This document shows, piece after piece, positions 8,904 to 19,426 of a stretch of DNA of 64,000 nucleotides. Within the stretch, counting starts at the first letter, position 1. Every line of letters begins with the position of its first letter. Below the pieces are notes generated by a model. It saw nothing but the letters and a program-made list of their open reading frames with translations, was not told where the DNA came from and did no database searches. Source of the DNA: Aurantiochytrium sp. KH105 (Eukaryota > Sar > Bigyra > Thraustochytrida > Thraustochytriidae); the NCBI GenBank assembly GCA_003116975.1, contig BGKB01000194.1, forward strand, positions 1 through 64,000, read 5' to 3'. The position numbers were made by a program, and so were the translations under genes.

Positions 8904-10493
8904 ATGTGCGCGATCCTGGCGCTGCTGCTGGCGGACACGACGTCGCACTGCAGGCAGTCGATCTTCGACGGGCTGACGGTGCTGCAGCACCGCGGGCAGG
9001 ATGCGGCGGGCATCGTGACGTCGCGGACGACGGAGGACTCAACGCAGTTGAACCAGCACAAGGGGCTGGGCATGGTGCGCGACGTGTTCACGCAGGGCGA
9101 GATGCTCAAGCTCGAGGGAAACTGCGGAATTGGCCACTGCAGGTACCCCACGGCAGGCCGCACCTCGTCCCCGGAGGAGGCGCAGCCCATGTACAACAAC
9201 TACCCGTGCGGCCTGGCCCTCGCGCACAATGGCAACCTGACGAACAAGAACCAGCTGCAGGACCACGTCCGCGGCCTGCACCGGCACCTGAACACCCAGA
9301 GCGACAGCGAGGCGCTGCTCAATGTCTTTGCCGAGGAGCTTCGTCTGCAGCTCGACTCGCGCGGCGGCCAGCGCACGGCCAAGATCGAGCCCGAGCACAT
9401 TTTCGCCGCTGTCAAGCGCACCATGGAGCTCTGCCGAGGCGGCTACGCCGTGGTCATGCTCATCCACGACGTCGGCGTCCTGGCCTTTCGCGACCCGTGG
9501 GGCATCCGCCCCATCATGGTGGGAAGCCGCAAGAGCCAGACGCTCGAGGGCGGCATCGACTACGTCTTTAGCTCCGAGTCGGTGGCCTCGGACACCCTGG
9601 GCTTCGACATGCTCCGCGACGTCCGCCCTGGCGAGTGCATGCTGGCGGTGCCGATGAAGCCGAACCAGCCGCGCGAAGACCTTGGCCTCATCTCCAAGCA
9701 GCTCGTGGGCGACGGCAACACGGTGGTGCCTTGCCTTTTTGAGTACGTCTACTTTGCGCGCCCGGACTCGATCATGAACGGCGTGTCCGTGTACGAGTCG
9801 CGACTGCAGATGGGCGAGAAGCTGGCGGACAAGATCATGCGCGAGCACCCGAACGAGAAGATCGACGTGGTCATCCCAATCCCGGACACGAGCCGCACCT
9901 CGGCCTTGGCGCTCGCCCACCGCATGGGCATCCCGTACCGCGAGGGATTCATCAAGAACCGCTACATTGGCCGGACCTTTATCATGCCCGAGCAGTCGCA
10001 GCGTAAGAAGAACGTGCGTCTCAAGCTCAACACGGTGCGCGCCGAGTTCGAGGGGCTCAATGTGTTGCTCGTGGACGACTCGATCGTGCGCGGCACCACA
10101 TCGACGCAGCTCGTCTCGATGGCGCGCGATGCGGGCGCTAACAAGGTGTTTTTCTGCAGCGCTGCGCCGGAGATTCGCCACCCCAACATTTACGGCATTG
10201 ACCTTCCCACGGCCAGCGAGCTCGTGGCCTTTGACCGGACGAGTGACGAGATTGCGGAGGTGCTCAAGTGCGATTGGGTCCTCTTTCAGGACCTCGACGA
10301 CCTTGAGGAGGCCGTGCGTGCCATCAACCCTGAACTCAAGACCTTTGAGGGTTCGACGTTTTCTGGTTCGTACGTGACCAACGACGTCGACGTCAACTAC
10401 TTTTCCTCTCTGGCTGAGGAGCGCAACGACTTTGCCAAGCTTACGCGCGAGCAGAGCGTCCAGAGCGTGCGCTCGACTCCGTCACAAGTATAG
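8904..10493 (+). CDS. PPAT: Amidophosphoribosyltransferase (glutamine PRPP amidotransferase)
   Basis: 529 residues. It catalyses the committed step of de novo purine synthesis: PRPP plus glutamine gives 5-phosphoribosylamine. The start at 8904 is fixed by MCAILALL, because Cys2 becomes the N-terminal nucleophile of the class II glutaminase after Met removal. N-terminal glutaminase landmarks follow: LQHRGQDAAGI, GIGHCRYPTAG, and AHNGNLTN. The C-terminal phosphoribosyltransferase half has the PRPP loop VLLVDDSIVRGTTST (about residues 387-401), preceded by IPIPDTSRTSALALAHRMGI and FIKNRYIGRTFI. Length and motif order match the yeast Ade4/bacterial PurF family. There is no N-terminal propeptide, so this resembles the yeast/E. 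coli type rather than the propeptide-bearing B. subtilis/animal type. No targeting signal, so probably cytosolic. Confidence 0.97.
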   Translation: MCAILALLLADTTSHCRQSIFDGLTVLQHRGQDAAGIVTSRTTEDSTQLNQHKGLGMVRDVFTQGEMLKLEGNCGIGHCRYPTAGRTSSPEEAQPMYNNYPCGLALAHNGNLTNKNQLQDHVRGLHRHLNTQSDSEALLNVFAEELRLQLDSRGGQRTAKIEPEHIFAAVKRTMELCRGGYAVVMLIHDVGVLAFRDPWGIRPIMVGSRKSQTLEGGIDYVFSSESVASDTLGFDMLRDVRPGECMLAVPMKPNQPREDLGLISKQLVGDGNTVVPCLFEYVYFARPDSIMNGVSVYESRLQMGEKLADKIMREHPNEKIDVVIPIPDTSRTSALALAHRMGIPYREGFIKNRYIGRTFIMPEQSQRKKNVRLKLNTVRAEFEGLNVLLVDDSIVRGTTSTQLVSMARDAGANKVFFCSAAPEIRHPNIYGIDLPTASELVAFDRTSDEIAEVLKCDWVLFQDLDDLEEAVRAINPELKTFEGSTFSGSYVTNDVDVNYFSSLAEERNDFAKLTREQSVQSVRSTPSQV

Positions 10494-11365
10494 AGACTCT
10501 TTTTCCTAGTTTGTCCTTTTTGCTCGCGAGAGCAAGCAAGCAAGCAAGCGAGTGAGCGAGCGAAGGCGAGCGAAGTGAAAGTTTTCTCGAATCAAAATGA
10601 ACTTCGAACTGATTGATGCCGCGCGCACCAGCATCGTGCAGGTGCGGCAGCCTAGCATGTCTGCCTGCTGTTTTCCTTTCGTTGGCTGGGCTTTGCCTCA
10701 AGAGGCGAGTGAAACAGGCCGCGCCACTTGTTGAAGGGAGTGTTTTTTTTCATCGCATTGCAGTGCAGTGCAGTGCCCTTCCCGGAGCATGGTTGATGAA
10801 TCCATGCAACCAATGAGATGATGCAAATGCGATACAGGTGTTTTGAGGAAGAGGAGGAGGATATAGTGCGCGCTCGCTTTGGCTTGAAGAGAAGCAAGAA
10901 CAGAGCGAACTTGGTCCTAAAAACTGTAGTCTGTCCCTGCAGGTCATGTTCTCTCTTTTGTTGTTATTGATTCTTTGTGTTCTTGACAATACGTTGTGCT
11001 CAAGTTAGCCACGTTGCGCGCAGACAAAATCATGATGGACGCGCTCGTATTAGGCCTAGCCTAAGTTTTGGTGGGTTGTGAGAAAAAATAAAAAGAAGTA
11101 TTACGCCACAGTAGTAGGCCTCCACTACCCATCGTCATGTGGCGGCTGCTCCTACGATCCTCGTTGAGCCCCGGCCACCAAAATTCCAGAGAGCGAGGGA
11201 AAGCAGGCAGGCAAAAAGGCAAGCAAGCACAAACGACACAACGACGATAGGCCTAGTAACCTAAATGCCAGGAAAAAAATGAAGGAGCAAATGAATAGTC
11301 GGTCAGGTGGGTTTATGTTTAGTTCTGTGTGAATTTGATACAACAGCAGCGGCAGCATGCCATGT
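10494..11365. other. Intergenic between convergent genes, simple repeats only
   Basis: 3' flanks of PPAT (+) and the small mitochondrial gene (-). It holds a GCAA/GCGA tetranucleotide run (about 10527-10565) and GCAGT repeats (about 10760-10776). No supported coding sequence or RNA gene. Confidence 0.6.
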
Positions 11366-11647
11366 TTACAGGCGCTTGACGAAGGGCTTGCTCATGCCGT
11401 CGACGACGAAGGTCTTGTAGGTGGCGAGGCCGAGGGCGAAGCCGACAATGCCGATGATGGGGAGGATCTCCGGGGAGGCCTTGGCGTTGAACCACTTCTC
11501 CATGACGGGGGGGTCACGCTGGAGCACCTGGGGGTGGCCACCCTCGGACATGCCCTTGAGGGGGAACTTCTCGGCGGCCTGGGTGCTCATCTTGCGGGCA
11601 CCAGCCTGCTGCACGCGGGCAGCGCGGACGATGGTCTGGCGGAGCAT
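11366..11647 (-). CDS. Small mitochondrial inner-membrane protein, B12D/NDUFA4-like (paralogue 1)
   Basis: 93 residues. The N-terminus MLRQTIVRAARVQQAGARKM is a basic, amphipathic mitochondrial presequence. A FPLKGMSEGGHPQV motif follows, then one hydrophobic segment (ILPIIGIVGFALGLATYKTF, about residues 61-80) and a basic tail. The short presequence, single membrane span and GxxTYKT end of the span are the pattern of the B12D/NDUFA4 (MLRQ) family, small subunits associated with respiratory complexes I/IV. It is clearly related to the two proteins at 43143-43490 and 44514-44867, sharing SEGGH and P-E-x-x-P before the span. The function is inferred from family resemblance only. Confidence 0.75.
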   Translation of the reverse strand: MLRQTIVRAARVQQAGARKMSTQAAEKFPLKGMSEGGHPQVLQRDPPVMEKWFNAKASPEILPIIGIVGFALGLATYKTFVVDGMSKPFVKRL

Positions 11648-12184
11648 TTTCGCTGAGCAAAGACTTGTCTCGGGTTCGTGCCTTGGTCTGTTTGTTGGTT
11701 GCTAAGTTTTGGCTTGAGAAGTTTCGGGTTTGCTCTGCTCTGCTCGCCTCGCCGCCCACCCGCCGCCACTCCTCCTCCTCCTCCTCCAGCCATACCTGGC
11801 AGCACGAGGTCCACTACCTCCTACAAGCCCATCCACACATTATTCGTGCCCCGCCCCCTACTACATCCCTTACAGCCAGAGCATCTGCGCCGCTTCCTCC
11901 TCCGCGGCGTGCTTCCTGCCGCCTCGCGCAGCCGGCGACGCAGCAGGAACAGTAAGTAAGAAGAGGCGCGCCGCCGGCGCCGCCGAGCCCATTGCACACG
12001 CTCGAAGTTGACTGCGCTGACGCCGCCGACGATGACGCTGGCGATGAGGGTGTTGACGAGCGCGGTGGACTCGTGACGAGCTTGGCGGGAGCGAGTGGAC
12101 TCGCGGAAAAGGACCGCCGAGAGCGACATCATCCATCCATTTTCAGGGCGTGCACTCGCTGGCGGCGCATCGCATCGCATCGGA

Positions 12185-12255
12185 GGAGATGGAGATGGAG
12201 ATGGAGATGGAGATGGAGATGGAGATGGAGATGGAGATGGAGACGGAGATGGAGG
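12185..12255. repeat. (GGAGAT)n hexanucleotide microsatellite, ~11 copies
   Basis: Near-perfect hexamer run with one substitution (GGAGAC) near its end. It encodes artefactual Asp-Gly or Met-Glu repeats in open frames. Confidence 0.95.
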
Positions 12256-13415
12256 AGGAAATTGGCGATCGCGGGATAGGCCTAGGTGGAAACGGTGGTC
12301 GCAGCTGCAGGCAGCATTATTGCAGTCGGCGGGGCGAGCGGGGCAAGGCGGGCTCCGCTTCGCGGTCCAGGCGCTGGAGAATGGCAATGGCGGCGTCAGC
12401 GACAGCGGTTACGAGCACTTGCTTGCGCTGTCAGCGCGTGCACGGGCGGCGCCTGCGCAGGCTCGCGTGACGACGGCCTCCTCCGACGTGGGGAAAGTGG
12501 TCTCCGACGCGAGCCAGTCGTGCCAGCGGTGCTGCAAATGGAATCAGTGGTGGATGGATGTGCTGGCGGAGGTAGTAGAGCGAGCATGGCCGCCAGCCGG
12601 GAGGACCGTGAAGTGAAGTGCAGAACAGAGCAGCACGAATAAGACCCAAGCCAACCAACCCCGTGCGAGCGAGCGAGCGAGCGAGCGAGTGAACGAGCTG
12701 TGCAGGCCAGGTCCCGAAGCTCGTCCAGGATGTGGCCAGTGCAGTGCAGTGCAGTGGCCAGGCGCGCGGCGACGCCGAGCTCTCGCGTGGTGGGCTTCGG
12801 CGCGCGGTTACTGTACAAAAAACTGGCTCCTAGTAGGCCCCGTAGTAATAAAAGGGAAGAAAGGTGATGACGTCGCGCGCGCCGAAAGGAAAGGAGTTTC
12901 GTGCGCTAAGGGTTCGCCACGGGAAACACTAGGGCTCGCCCGGCACCTGCGAATGGATGGAGTGGAGAGGAGTGGGTGCCGGGAGTGGAGGACTGAGACT
13001 GCAACTGCACTGCAGTGCGTGCATTGCACTGCAATGAACTGCATGAAGAAGTAGAAAGAAACTCGGGCTGGCTGGAGAAGAAGATGCAGTGCTGCCTCTT
13101 CAACCAAATGGCAAGTCAAGAAGGTGGCCGTCGCTGTCGCGCGCATCGCATTTCATTTCAGCGCATTTTATTGCATTCCGGTCCACACCAGCCAGCTGCC
13201 AGCAACCGGCAGCAGCAGCAGTGGCAGCAGAAAGAAGCCTCTGCGAACAGGACAGGACAGGCAAGCAAGCGTGCCCACCGTGCGCAGAACGGGACAACAG
13301 TGGTTGGACAGCGGAACAAGACAAGAAGGAAATTGCAGGCCCGTGACGCTTGTGATGATGAGCGAACCTTTTGACGCGGCGGTGCGGCTGCGGCTGCCGC
13401 GAGACACGCATGCTT

Positions 13416-13482
13416 TGCACTGCACTGCACTGCACTGCACTGCATCACATCGCATCTCATCGCATCTCATCGCGTCGCATCG
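13416..13482. repeat. (TGCAC)n run followed by ATCGCATCTC repeat
   Basis: Five perfect TGCAC copies plus TGCA (13416-13444), then short CATCGCATCTCATCGCATCT-type repeats to 13482. Related GCAGT runs (the reverse-complement sense) occur at about 10760, 12737 and 13005. Confidence 0.9.
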
Positions 13483-14458
13483 TTGGCAGTGGCAGGTGGA
13501 AGGTGGAAGCCGCAGCCGCGAACGCGAGAGGGAGCAAGAGCAAGGCGGGCTCACAGCCAGGTGCCGCAGCCGCTGACGCTCGCAGTCGTGTCGCTTGTCG
13601 CGCTGGCCAACGGATGGTCAAGTTATAGTTGTAAAGACAACATCGGTGGCTTCAAGGGAAGGGGTTCGGCATGGGGAAGCCGTCTGGCTGACTATCTGTC
13701 GACGCGAGGCGAGGGGCGCGGGCTGCAGGAGTTGCAGTTGCTTCCCTCCCTCGTTCAATCGTTCGCCCGATTTTCGTTGCCAAGAGTTCATTGCCCGCGA
13801 GAGAGAGCGAGCTTGCTCTGTCTCGTGACGGCGTCTTCATCATCGATCGTCGTCGCTGCCCTGCTCCTGCCGCTGTTGTTGCTGCAGCAGCAGCTGCTAG
13901 TGCTCGCTTGCAAGAAGGAGACACTGCTATACTCGCGGATACGCTCGCACGCGCACGCCCGCGAACCGGCGACGCTCTGGCTGGCAAAAGGCGACGCGCG
14001 GCGGCACCAGGCTGGCTGGAAGGAGTGGCAAGAGGCTGCGGCCACGCAGCGCGGCCTGCGAAGCAGACAGGAAGCCTTGTGGTATGTCGAGCACGAGCAT
14101 GAGCACGACGAGCTCTGAGCGTCGTGCTGCGACTGAGGAGGCACGCGCGGACCAAGATGGCAAGCGGCAGCGTCTTGCGCATCAATTCAATGTCTTTCGT
14201 GCCTGACGTGGCCGCTTGGCGCCCAGCCAGTCCGCGCCTGGCAACTAGCCCAAGATGTCTGCTCCTCGCGGTCGCGCAACCAGCCAGGAGAGCTAATAAG
14301 AGGATTATGAAAATGGATGAATGTATCCGTTGACAGGCGACTCGGACTCCTTTCTTGCCGCGAAGGAACGCGTGCTTTTGCGTCGAGATCGTCACGATCG
14401 ATCGATCGATCGACCGATCGGCGAGGCGAACGTTTGCAAATGAAGCTGCGGCGGGGAG

Positions 14459-17400
14459 ATGCCAGCCCAGCTGCATGTGCAGGTGCGCGGCCTCGTCGTG
14501 CCGAACGCGAGCGCCCGCCAAGTCTCCACGCGACACGACCCGCAACGGTATGAGGCGCTCTGGGAGGAGATTAAAGAAGCCTTGCAAGAAGAGGTCACTC
14601 GTGCTCTGGCCAACTCGCCCCTAATCGTCGAGATCATAAGGGAAAAGCGGCCTGAAAAAGTCATCCTTGGCTCTTTCGAAATCGATCTTGTCGTCTGCGG
14701 TGTCAGATATTCAATCTTTAGCAAGGTTCGACGGGGCAGGTTTCCTTCGGCGCGTTGTGTTCTTAAACGCGTGCGGTCGCTTCTTGGGCTCGATATCCGT
14801 CAACATGCCTCCCTCGCTCCAGATGTCTCACTTGCACCTGCTCGCACTCCTACGCTCGACCATATGCGTCCGTCGTCACATACAAGCAGCGGCGACGATG
14901 ACAACAACGTCCGCCCGCTCCAGCGCATGCATCTGATTGTCACCGATGCCTATTCAGGCCGCCCCATCGGCATGCTTGATGACCTGCGAGGTACACAAGG
15001 CGCTAGTCTAGCGTGCACAGATGCCGCCGGGTACCAACTGTCCATCTTTGCTGCTGATCCTGCTGGTTTTCCTGATCGCCACCGAGGCTCACCTGCGGAT
15101 CTGTCCTCGACAAGCAGCCCAATCTGCTATGTCGAGGTTGAGCAGGGGTCAACGCTCGTCTTTTCGGTTCGACACGCCGGCTGGGAACTCGTATCACCCA
15201 TGAGCCAAGTCTACGTTGACACCAATGGACCAGCCGCACTTTGTTTGGTTGCCATGCGTATTGAACGCGTGCAAGTGCGCCTCCAGTCTATTAGCGGATG
15301 CGCGCTTGGCGCAGGAATTCGCGTCAGGATTGAGGCTGATCGCAGAGGCCTTCGCTTTCGCGGTCATGCCGACAGCAAAATCATGTCCGAGCCCTCCGTA
15401 TCAACCTTGGTCACCGACGCATCCGGGACCGTCGCCTTTGACGAGTACTGGGGTACTGTTGTCGATGTACACGCACTCGACGACGAGGACTGGATCTTTT
15501 CATCGGCGTCTGCGGCTTCCGAGGAATCTCATTGCCGACTTTTTGTGGGTCGCCAAGACAATAAAGCAGGTGCTCAACCCGAGGCCCACAATGAGGATGA
15601 GGAACCCTGGGTGTACGACAGCTGCGATGAAGACGAACGAGACGAATCTTTGACAAATGCAGTAGACGATGCTTTGGAAGCGTGGTCCAACTACAAAGCC
15701 GGAGAGGTGCTTGATCTCATCATTGACAGCGCTCGCCCCAGACAAAAGTGGGCCACGCTTGTCTCGGACACCGTTGTGCGCGCAGGCGTTTGTCTGTGCA
15801 AAAACACTCAATCGAATGGCGGATTTATTGTGCGCGTCCACGAGGCCTCGGCCTCGGTAAAAGGATGGTGCACGTGTCGCTGTGAGGCAGAACAAAGTCT
15901 CGGTTTGCGTCAGACCCTTGGATACCAGGCGCTGGCGCGAGGCGCCCCGGTGCTAGTGAAGATGCACGGGCAATGGATGCCCGCGCGTCTCGTGAAAAGG
16001 TCACCCAAGGGCATTCTACACTGCAGGCTCATGGATCAGAGACCGTTGATGTCTTTGCAGACAGAGGCTGGGCAAGACGGACAAAAACCTTCTCAGCACG
16101 ATTCGCCGAGACAAAATTCGGAGGTGGCTGTCTCTGTTGCAAGCGTACGGCCCGACCACGTCATATTACGGACCGACGTGTGGCGCGCGGTTTCTCGCAG
16201 TCTCTTGTCATTTTCCATGCTTGGGTACTCTTGCGCGCGCAAACAAGCGACCAGAGTTCATGTCCTGGGTCTCGCTGCGCATCCAGATCTTGTCAAGGGC
16301 GTTCGTGTCGCTCGCTTTGCCGGAAAGGCGGTCGGCACACTGACCGCGTTCTCCGTTGACGAGCAGTGGATTGAGTTCCAGCACGGTCTCCAGCATGATA
16401 TTCCCCACGCTTGCAGTCTTGTGATTGGCCGTGGCGATGGCACGGCACACGCTGACGCGCACGAAGATCATTGGATGCGTCCACAGTGCGCGCCGCTTCA
16501 GGTTTCTGCAAGTGTGTTCATGAACGGTATGGCGCTGCAGACCTTTGGGCGCGCGCATGATGGTCGTCACGGTGACTGGACGTGCTACGTTGTGGTCGCA
16601 CAGCACGTTCGCGTACTCGCAGCCAAGTTGATTAAAAAGCCGCCTGCTTTGTCTGCGCAGGTTTCGGGGGTGGTGGCTGACTTTCGTGATGACGCTGTGG
16701 AAAACATGACGAAGCAGTCTGCGCTTGTTCAAGCGCAGCTTGCTGCAGGCTTTGGTGCCTCGCTTGAAAGCAACATTATCGTTCAAGGAGACGCGCGCGG
16801 CAGTGTAGTGGCAGTGAGTGAGTCACTTTGGCTTGCGAACCCTTCGCGCCGTACTTTTAGACACGATGCTGCCGGCATGCTCGCCGAGAGTGAACTTTGG
16901 GCAGACTTGCCTGCGCCGCGCGGAGTGTGCCATACTTTTTTGGCCCTGTCTCCCAAACTCGTTGCTGTGCGTGAGCCTTGGACTGCCCAAGTGTCGATTC
17001 AGCATTCACAGACAGAACGTACAATGCTAGAAATGGACTGCAAGCTTCGAATTGATCCGCAAAACGCCGATCCTCTGGTGTGCGTCCTTCCGCGTCCCGC
17101 GTGTCAGTCGCCAACCGCAGTCCGGGCGCGCGAAGAGGCACTCTTTCATGAACTAGAGCGCATTGCCGCGCAACGCATTCAGTCGTGGCAGCGGAAAACG
17201 TCTGCGTGTCGCCAGCTTGCGCTGGGACGCTCAAGCGTGCGGCTCTTGCAGTCTTGGTATAGATTTCGACGTACATTCAGGGAGCGCCAGAGAGCAGCCA
17301 TTCGCGTGCAGGCGATAGTGCGCGCGAGGGCGGCTCGCCAACGCAGAGCTGAGTTGGAAAAACACGTTCGCTTCAAACTACCTGCGCAAGAGATTCTCAT

Positions 17401-17965
17401 CTCACCGGTGGCCATCGCGCGTGGTCAGGCTGCAGGCTTCTCTTCGAGCAGCAGCAATGAACAAGACGACGAAGGCGATGACTTTGACGATGCAGAAAAT
17501 TATGATTATGAGGACGATGATGACTTTGAGGTTGAAGCTGCGGCCACCCAGAAGCCAAGCTCCTCTGCGGCCACCCAGAAGCCGAGCTCTTCGCCAATTG
17601 CAGCAATGAAAAGCGATGGCGCACCGAGAAAGACCAACAAAGCGTCAAAGAAGAAGAACAAGAAGAAGAAGAACAAGAAGCATAGAAAAAGGAGTGCAAA
17701 AGCGGGAAACGCCACCGGTGAAAAGCGCAGCTCGAAGCGAAGTGCGTTTGCAGGCAGAGCGGGAGATTCTGATAGCGACCTCACAAGTCTCGATAGCGAT
17801 GAGGAGGTGGCCGAAATTGCTGCTCTGCGCAAGGAATTGGCGCAACGACGAGCTCAAAAAAAGCGACAGGCCAAGGAAAATCCATCGCACAAGTCCTCCT
17901 CCAACAGTAACAGCAGCAGCAGCAGCAATAGCAGCAGCATTTTGACCACCGCGCCAGCTCTATGA
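14459..17965 (+). CDS. Large IQ-motif protein with tentative Rdx (SelW/MIEN1)-like N-terminus
   Basis: 1168 residues, uninterrupted; I do not recognise an orthologue. Residues 20-120 resemble the Rdx thioredoxin-like family (SelW, MIEN1): a long helix, then GSFEIDLVVCGVRYSIFSK-x-RRGRFP, which matches the family pattern G-x-FE-h-x-h-x-G-x-x-h-x-SK-x-x-G-x-FP. The family's redox CxxC/CxxU is not visible. The middle (150-850) has no clear domain but has repeated beta-rich segments. Residues 899-963 contain IQ-like motifs (IQSWQRK, LLQSWYRFRRTFRERQR, IRVQAIVRARAARQRR), which bind calmodulin or myosin light chains. Then come an acidic run (1001-1025), a duplicated ATQKPSSS segment, a Lys/Asn-rich run (1058-1081) and a Ser/Asn tail. 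The Rdx call is tentative. Confidence 0.75.
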   Translation: MPAQLHVQVRGLVVPNASARQVSTRHDPQRYEALWEEIKEALQEEVTRALANSPLIVEIIREKRPEKVILGSFEIDLVVCGVRYSIFSKVRRGRFPSARCVLKRVRSLLGLDIRQHASLAPDVSLAPARTPTLDHMRPSSHTSSGDDDNNVRPLQRMHLIVTDAYSGRPIGMLDDLRGTQGASLACTDAAGYQLSIFAADPAGFPDRHRGSPADLSSTSSPICYVEVEQGSTLVFSVRHAGWELVSPMSQVYVDTNGPAALCLVAMRIERVQVRLQSISGCALGAGIRVRIEADRRGLRFRGHADSKIMSEPSVSTLVTDASGTVAFDEYWGTVVDVHALDDEDWIFSSASAASEESHCRLFVGRQDNKAGAQPEAHNEDEEPWVYDSCDEDERDESLTNAVDDALEAWSNYKAGEVLDLIIDSARPRQKWATLVSDTVVRAGVCLCKNTQSNGGFIVRVHEASASVKGWCTCRCEAEQSLGLRQTLGYQALARGAPVLVKMHGQWMPARLVKRSPKGILHCRLMDQRPLMSLQTEAGQDGQKPSQHDSPRQNSEVAVSVASVRPDHVILRTDVWRAVSRSLLSFSMLGYSCARKQATRVHVLGLAAHPDLVKGVRVARFAGKAVGTLTAFSVDEQWIEFQHGLQHDIPHACSLVIGRGDGTAHADAHEDHWMRPQCAPLQVSASVFMNGMALQTFGRAHDGRHGDWTCYVVVAQHVRVLAAKLIKKPPALSAQVSGVVADFRDDAVENMTKQSALVQAQLAAGFGASLESNIIVQGDARGSVVAVSESLWLANPSRRTFRHDAAGMLAESELWADLPAPRGVCHTFLALSPKLVAVREPWTAQVSIQHSQTERTMLEMDCKLRIDPQNADPLVCVLPRPACQSPTAVRAREEALFHELERIAAQRIQSWQRKTSACRQLALGRSSVRLLQSWYRFRRTFRERQRAAIRVQAIVRARAARQRRAELEKHVRFKLPAQEILISPVAIARGQAAGFSSSSSNEQDDEGDDFDDAENYDYEDDDDFEVEAAATQKPSSSAATQKPSSSPIAAMKSDGAPRKTNKASKKKNKKKKNKKHRKRSAKAGNATGEKRSSKRSAFAGRAGDSDSDLTSLDSDEEVAEIAALRKELAQRRAQKKRQAKENPSHKSSSNSNSSSSSNSSSILTTAPAL

Positions 17966-18323
17966 ATGTAAAAACCATAACAGCACATTCTGTCTTTGTC
18001 GTTCCAAGCCGCAAGAATGCCAAACCTATGCCCTTAGCCCCCAGCCCCCTTGCGCCATGCGTTCCCCGAGAGCGAGATTGTGACTCCAAGAACGCGGACA
18101 CGGCGCCCCCGCGCTAGTGCTCGAGTTACGGGGACCAACCAAACTCCACTTTGCAAACTCTGCAGCGTGGAAACGAATCGCCGCCAGGAGCAGAGTCCTC
18201 CGGCGCAGCGGAACTGCTCTGGTCGCGCTGGGGCGCGGCAGCGAGGGCGCGACGAGGCCCCGCACGTCTCGCTCCTGCAGCGTTGCGGCGGCGAGCGGGC
18301 CGTCAAGGCGCATCGACATCGAC
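17966..18323. other. Short intergenic spacer / EFG1 leader
   Basis: Open in the EFG1 frame but without an ATG until 18324. Nothing else seen. Confidence 0.55.
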
Positions 18324-19151
18324 ATGGCTGGTCCCAGGCAGACCATGGCCACGAGCAAGAGGCCACGCGAACGGCGGCGCGACGACAAGCGCGGGCGCGA
18401 CGAGGGCTCAAAGGACAAGGACGGCGAGCGCGAGGCCAAGAGATCGCGTGCGCTAAACAGATATGACGAGCGCGGCACTGCCGAGGAGGAAGCCCGACGC
18501 AAGGCCAGTGAACGCAAGGCGCGCCAGGACCGCCCACCTTCGCGCAAGGTGGCCAAGTACGGCCGCCACAAACCGGAAAAGTCCGAGAGCGATCATGAAC
18601 GCGAACGTGTCATTGCGCGAAAGAATCACCGCGTCAAGTTCTTTGAGCGTCAAAAGGTCGAACGCACCTTGAAAAAGGTTCTCCGAAAGCTGGAGGATAG
18701 TCCTGAGGACCAGGCGCTCCTCGACGAGAAAAAGAAACTCCTCACCGACCTTCGATACACGCGCTTCTTTCCGCACGACACAGAGTACATTTCGCTTTTT
18801 AACGACAAGCTTTCGCAGGAACAGCAGGATTTGCGCACAAAGTGCCGGCAGCGGGCCTGCGCGGTTGCTCGCCGGACGCCACGAGGCACCGACGCCGAGC
18901 TTACCTCGTTTTACAAGCCCAAGAAAAATACTGCGCAGCAGAAGCCGTCTGAGATGAAAAACAATAGTAAAAACGAGACGAATGCAACAGCCGATGCAGA
19001 TGAAGACGATGCAAGCCAAATCAAGGACGAGGCCGACGGAGACAAGAACGCGACAGAGACCTTGCTCGGCGACGCTGCCACCTCCAAGGCGGATCGTAGC
19101 GCCCACGAGGACCCCAGTAACGATGTCGAGCAAGACGACTTCTTCCTCTGA
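18324..19151 (+). CDS. EFG1: rRNA-processing protein EFG1
   Basis: 275 residues. Efg1 acts in the nucleolus in early 18S rRNA maturation within the small-subunit processome. The family core (about residues 75-155) is visible: RKNHRVKFFERQKVERTLKK, a helical spacer, then LTDLRYTRFFPHDTEYISLF, equivalent to the family signature H-x-V-x-FFER-K and L-x-Y-x-x-x-FP-x-x-x-KYISLF. The N-terminus is rich in Lys/Arg/Asp/Glu and the C-terminus is acidic, both usual in this family. The start is the first ATG of the frame; a second ATG at 18345 is equally plausible. AATAAA at 19255-19260 is a candidate polyadenylation signal. NMD3, a 60S factor, lies at the right end of the window, but with no sign of physical linkage. 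Confidence 0.88.
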   Translation: MAGPRQTMATSKRPRERRRDDKRGRDEGSKDKDGEREAKRSRALNRYDERGTAEEEARRKASERKARQDRPPSRKVAKYGRHKPEKSESDHERERVIARKNHRVKFFERQKVERTLKKVLRKLEDSPEDQALLDEKKKLLTDLRYTRFFPHDTEYISLFNDKLSQEQQDLRTKCRQRACAVARRTPRGTDAELTSFYKPKKNTAQQKPSEMKNNSKNETNATADADEDDASQIKDEADGDKNATETLLGDAATSKADRSAHEDPSNDVEQDDFFL

Positions 19152-19386
19152 TCCAAACTTTAGCGAGAAGATCAACGTCACCGTGCTATGCCAACCGATC
19201 AAGTTCTATGTGTGATACGTCCTTGTCATTGTTTGGGCCGCTCCAGTCTATGTGAATAAATCATACGTGGCGGGATTTTGGCTTGTTGTTAGTTCCGTTT
19301 CGACCCCGTCGGATTCCAGTCAAAAAACGAATTTTGAAGGAGGAAAAAATATACAACAAATTATCAACTGTGCTGCACATTCGTGA

Positions 19387-19426
19387 CGGATCTCATCGGA
19401 TCTTATCGGATCTCACCGAATCTCTC
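19387..19426. repeat. 10-bp tandem repeat, four copies
   Basis: Copies read GGATCTCATC, GGATCTTATC, GGATCTCACC and GAATCTCTCC. Confidence 0.85.

Larger units (their letters stand above)
11648..14458. other. 2.8-kb divergent intergenic region, repeat-rich, no gene seen
   Basis: Lies between divergently transcribed genes and so contains both promoters. Open frames exist on both strands but are low-complexity and tied to simple repeats (GGAGAT at 12185, TGCAC at 13416, GCGA at 12664-12690, GATC at 14398-14417). I found no conserved motif. A short spliced gene or a non-coding RNA cannot be excluded. Confidence 0.5.

Noticed and set aside
7838-9199. 453-residue open frame on the minus strand
   Set aside because: It overlaps the PPAT gene and its GC-rich leader, is Arg/Ala/Pro-rich with no motif, and is explained by high GC removing stop codons.
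12095-12616. 173-residue open frame with a long Asp-Gly repeat
   Set aside because: It is the translation of the GGAGAT microsatellite plus flanks.
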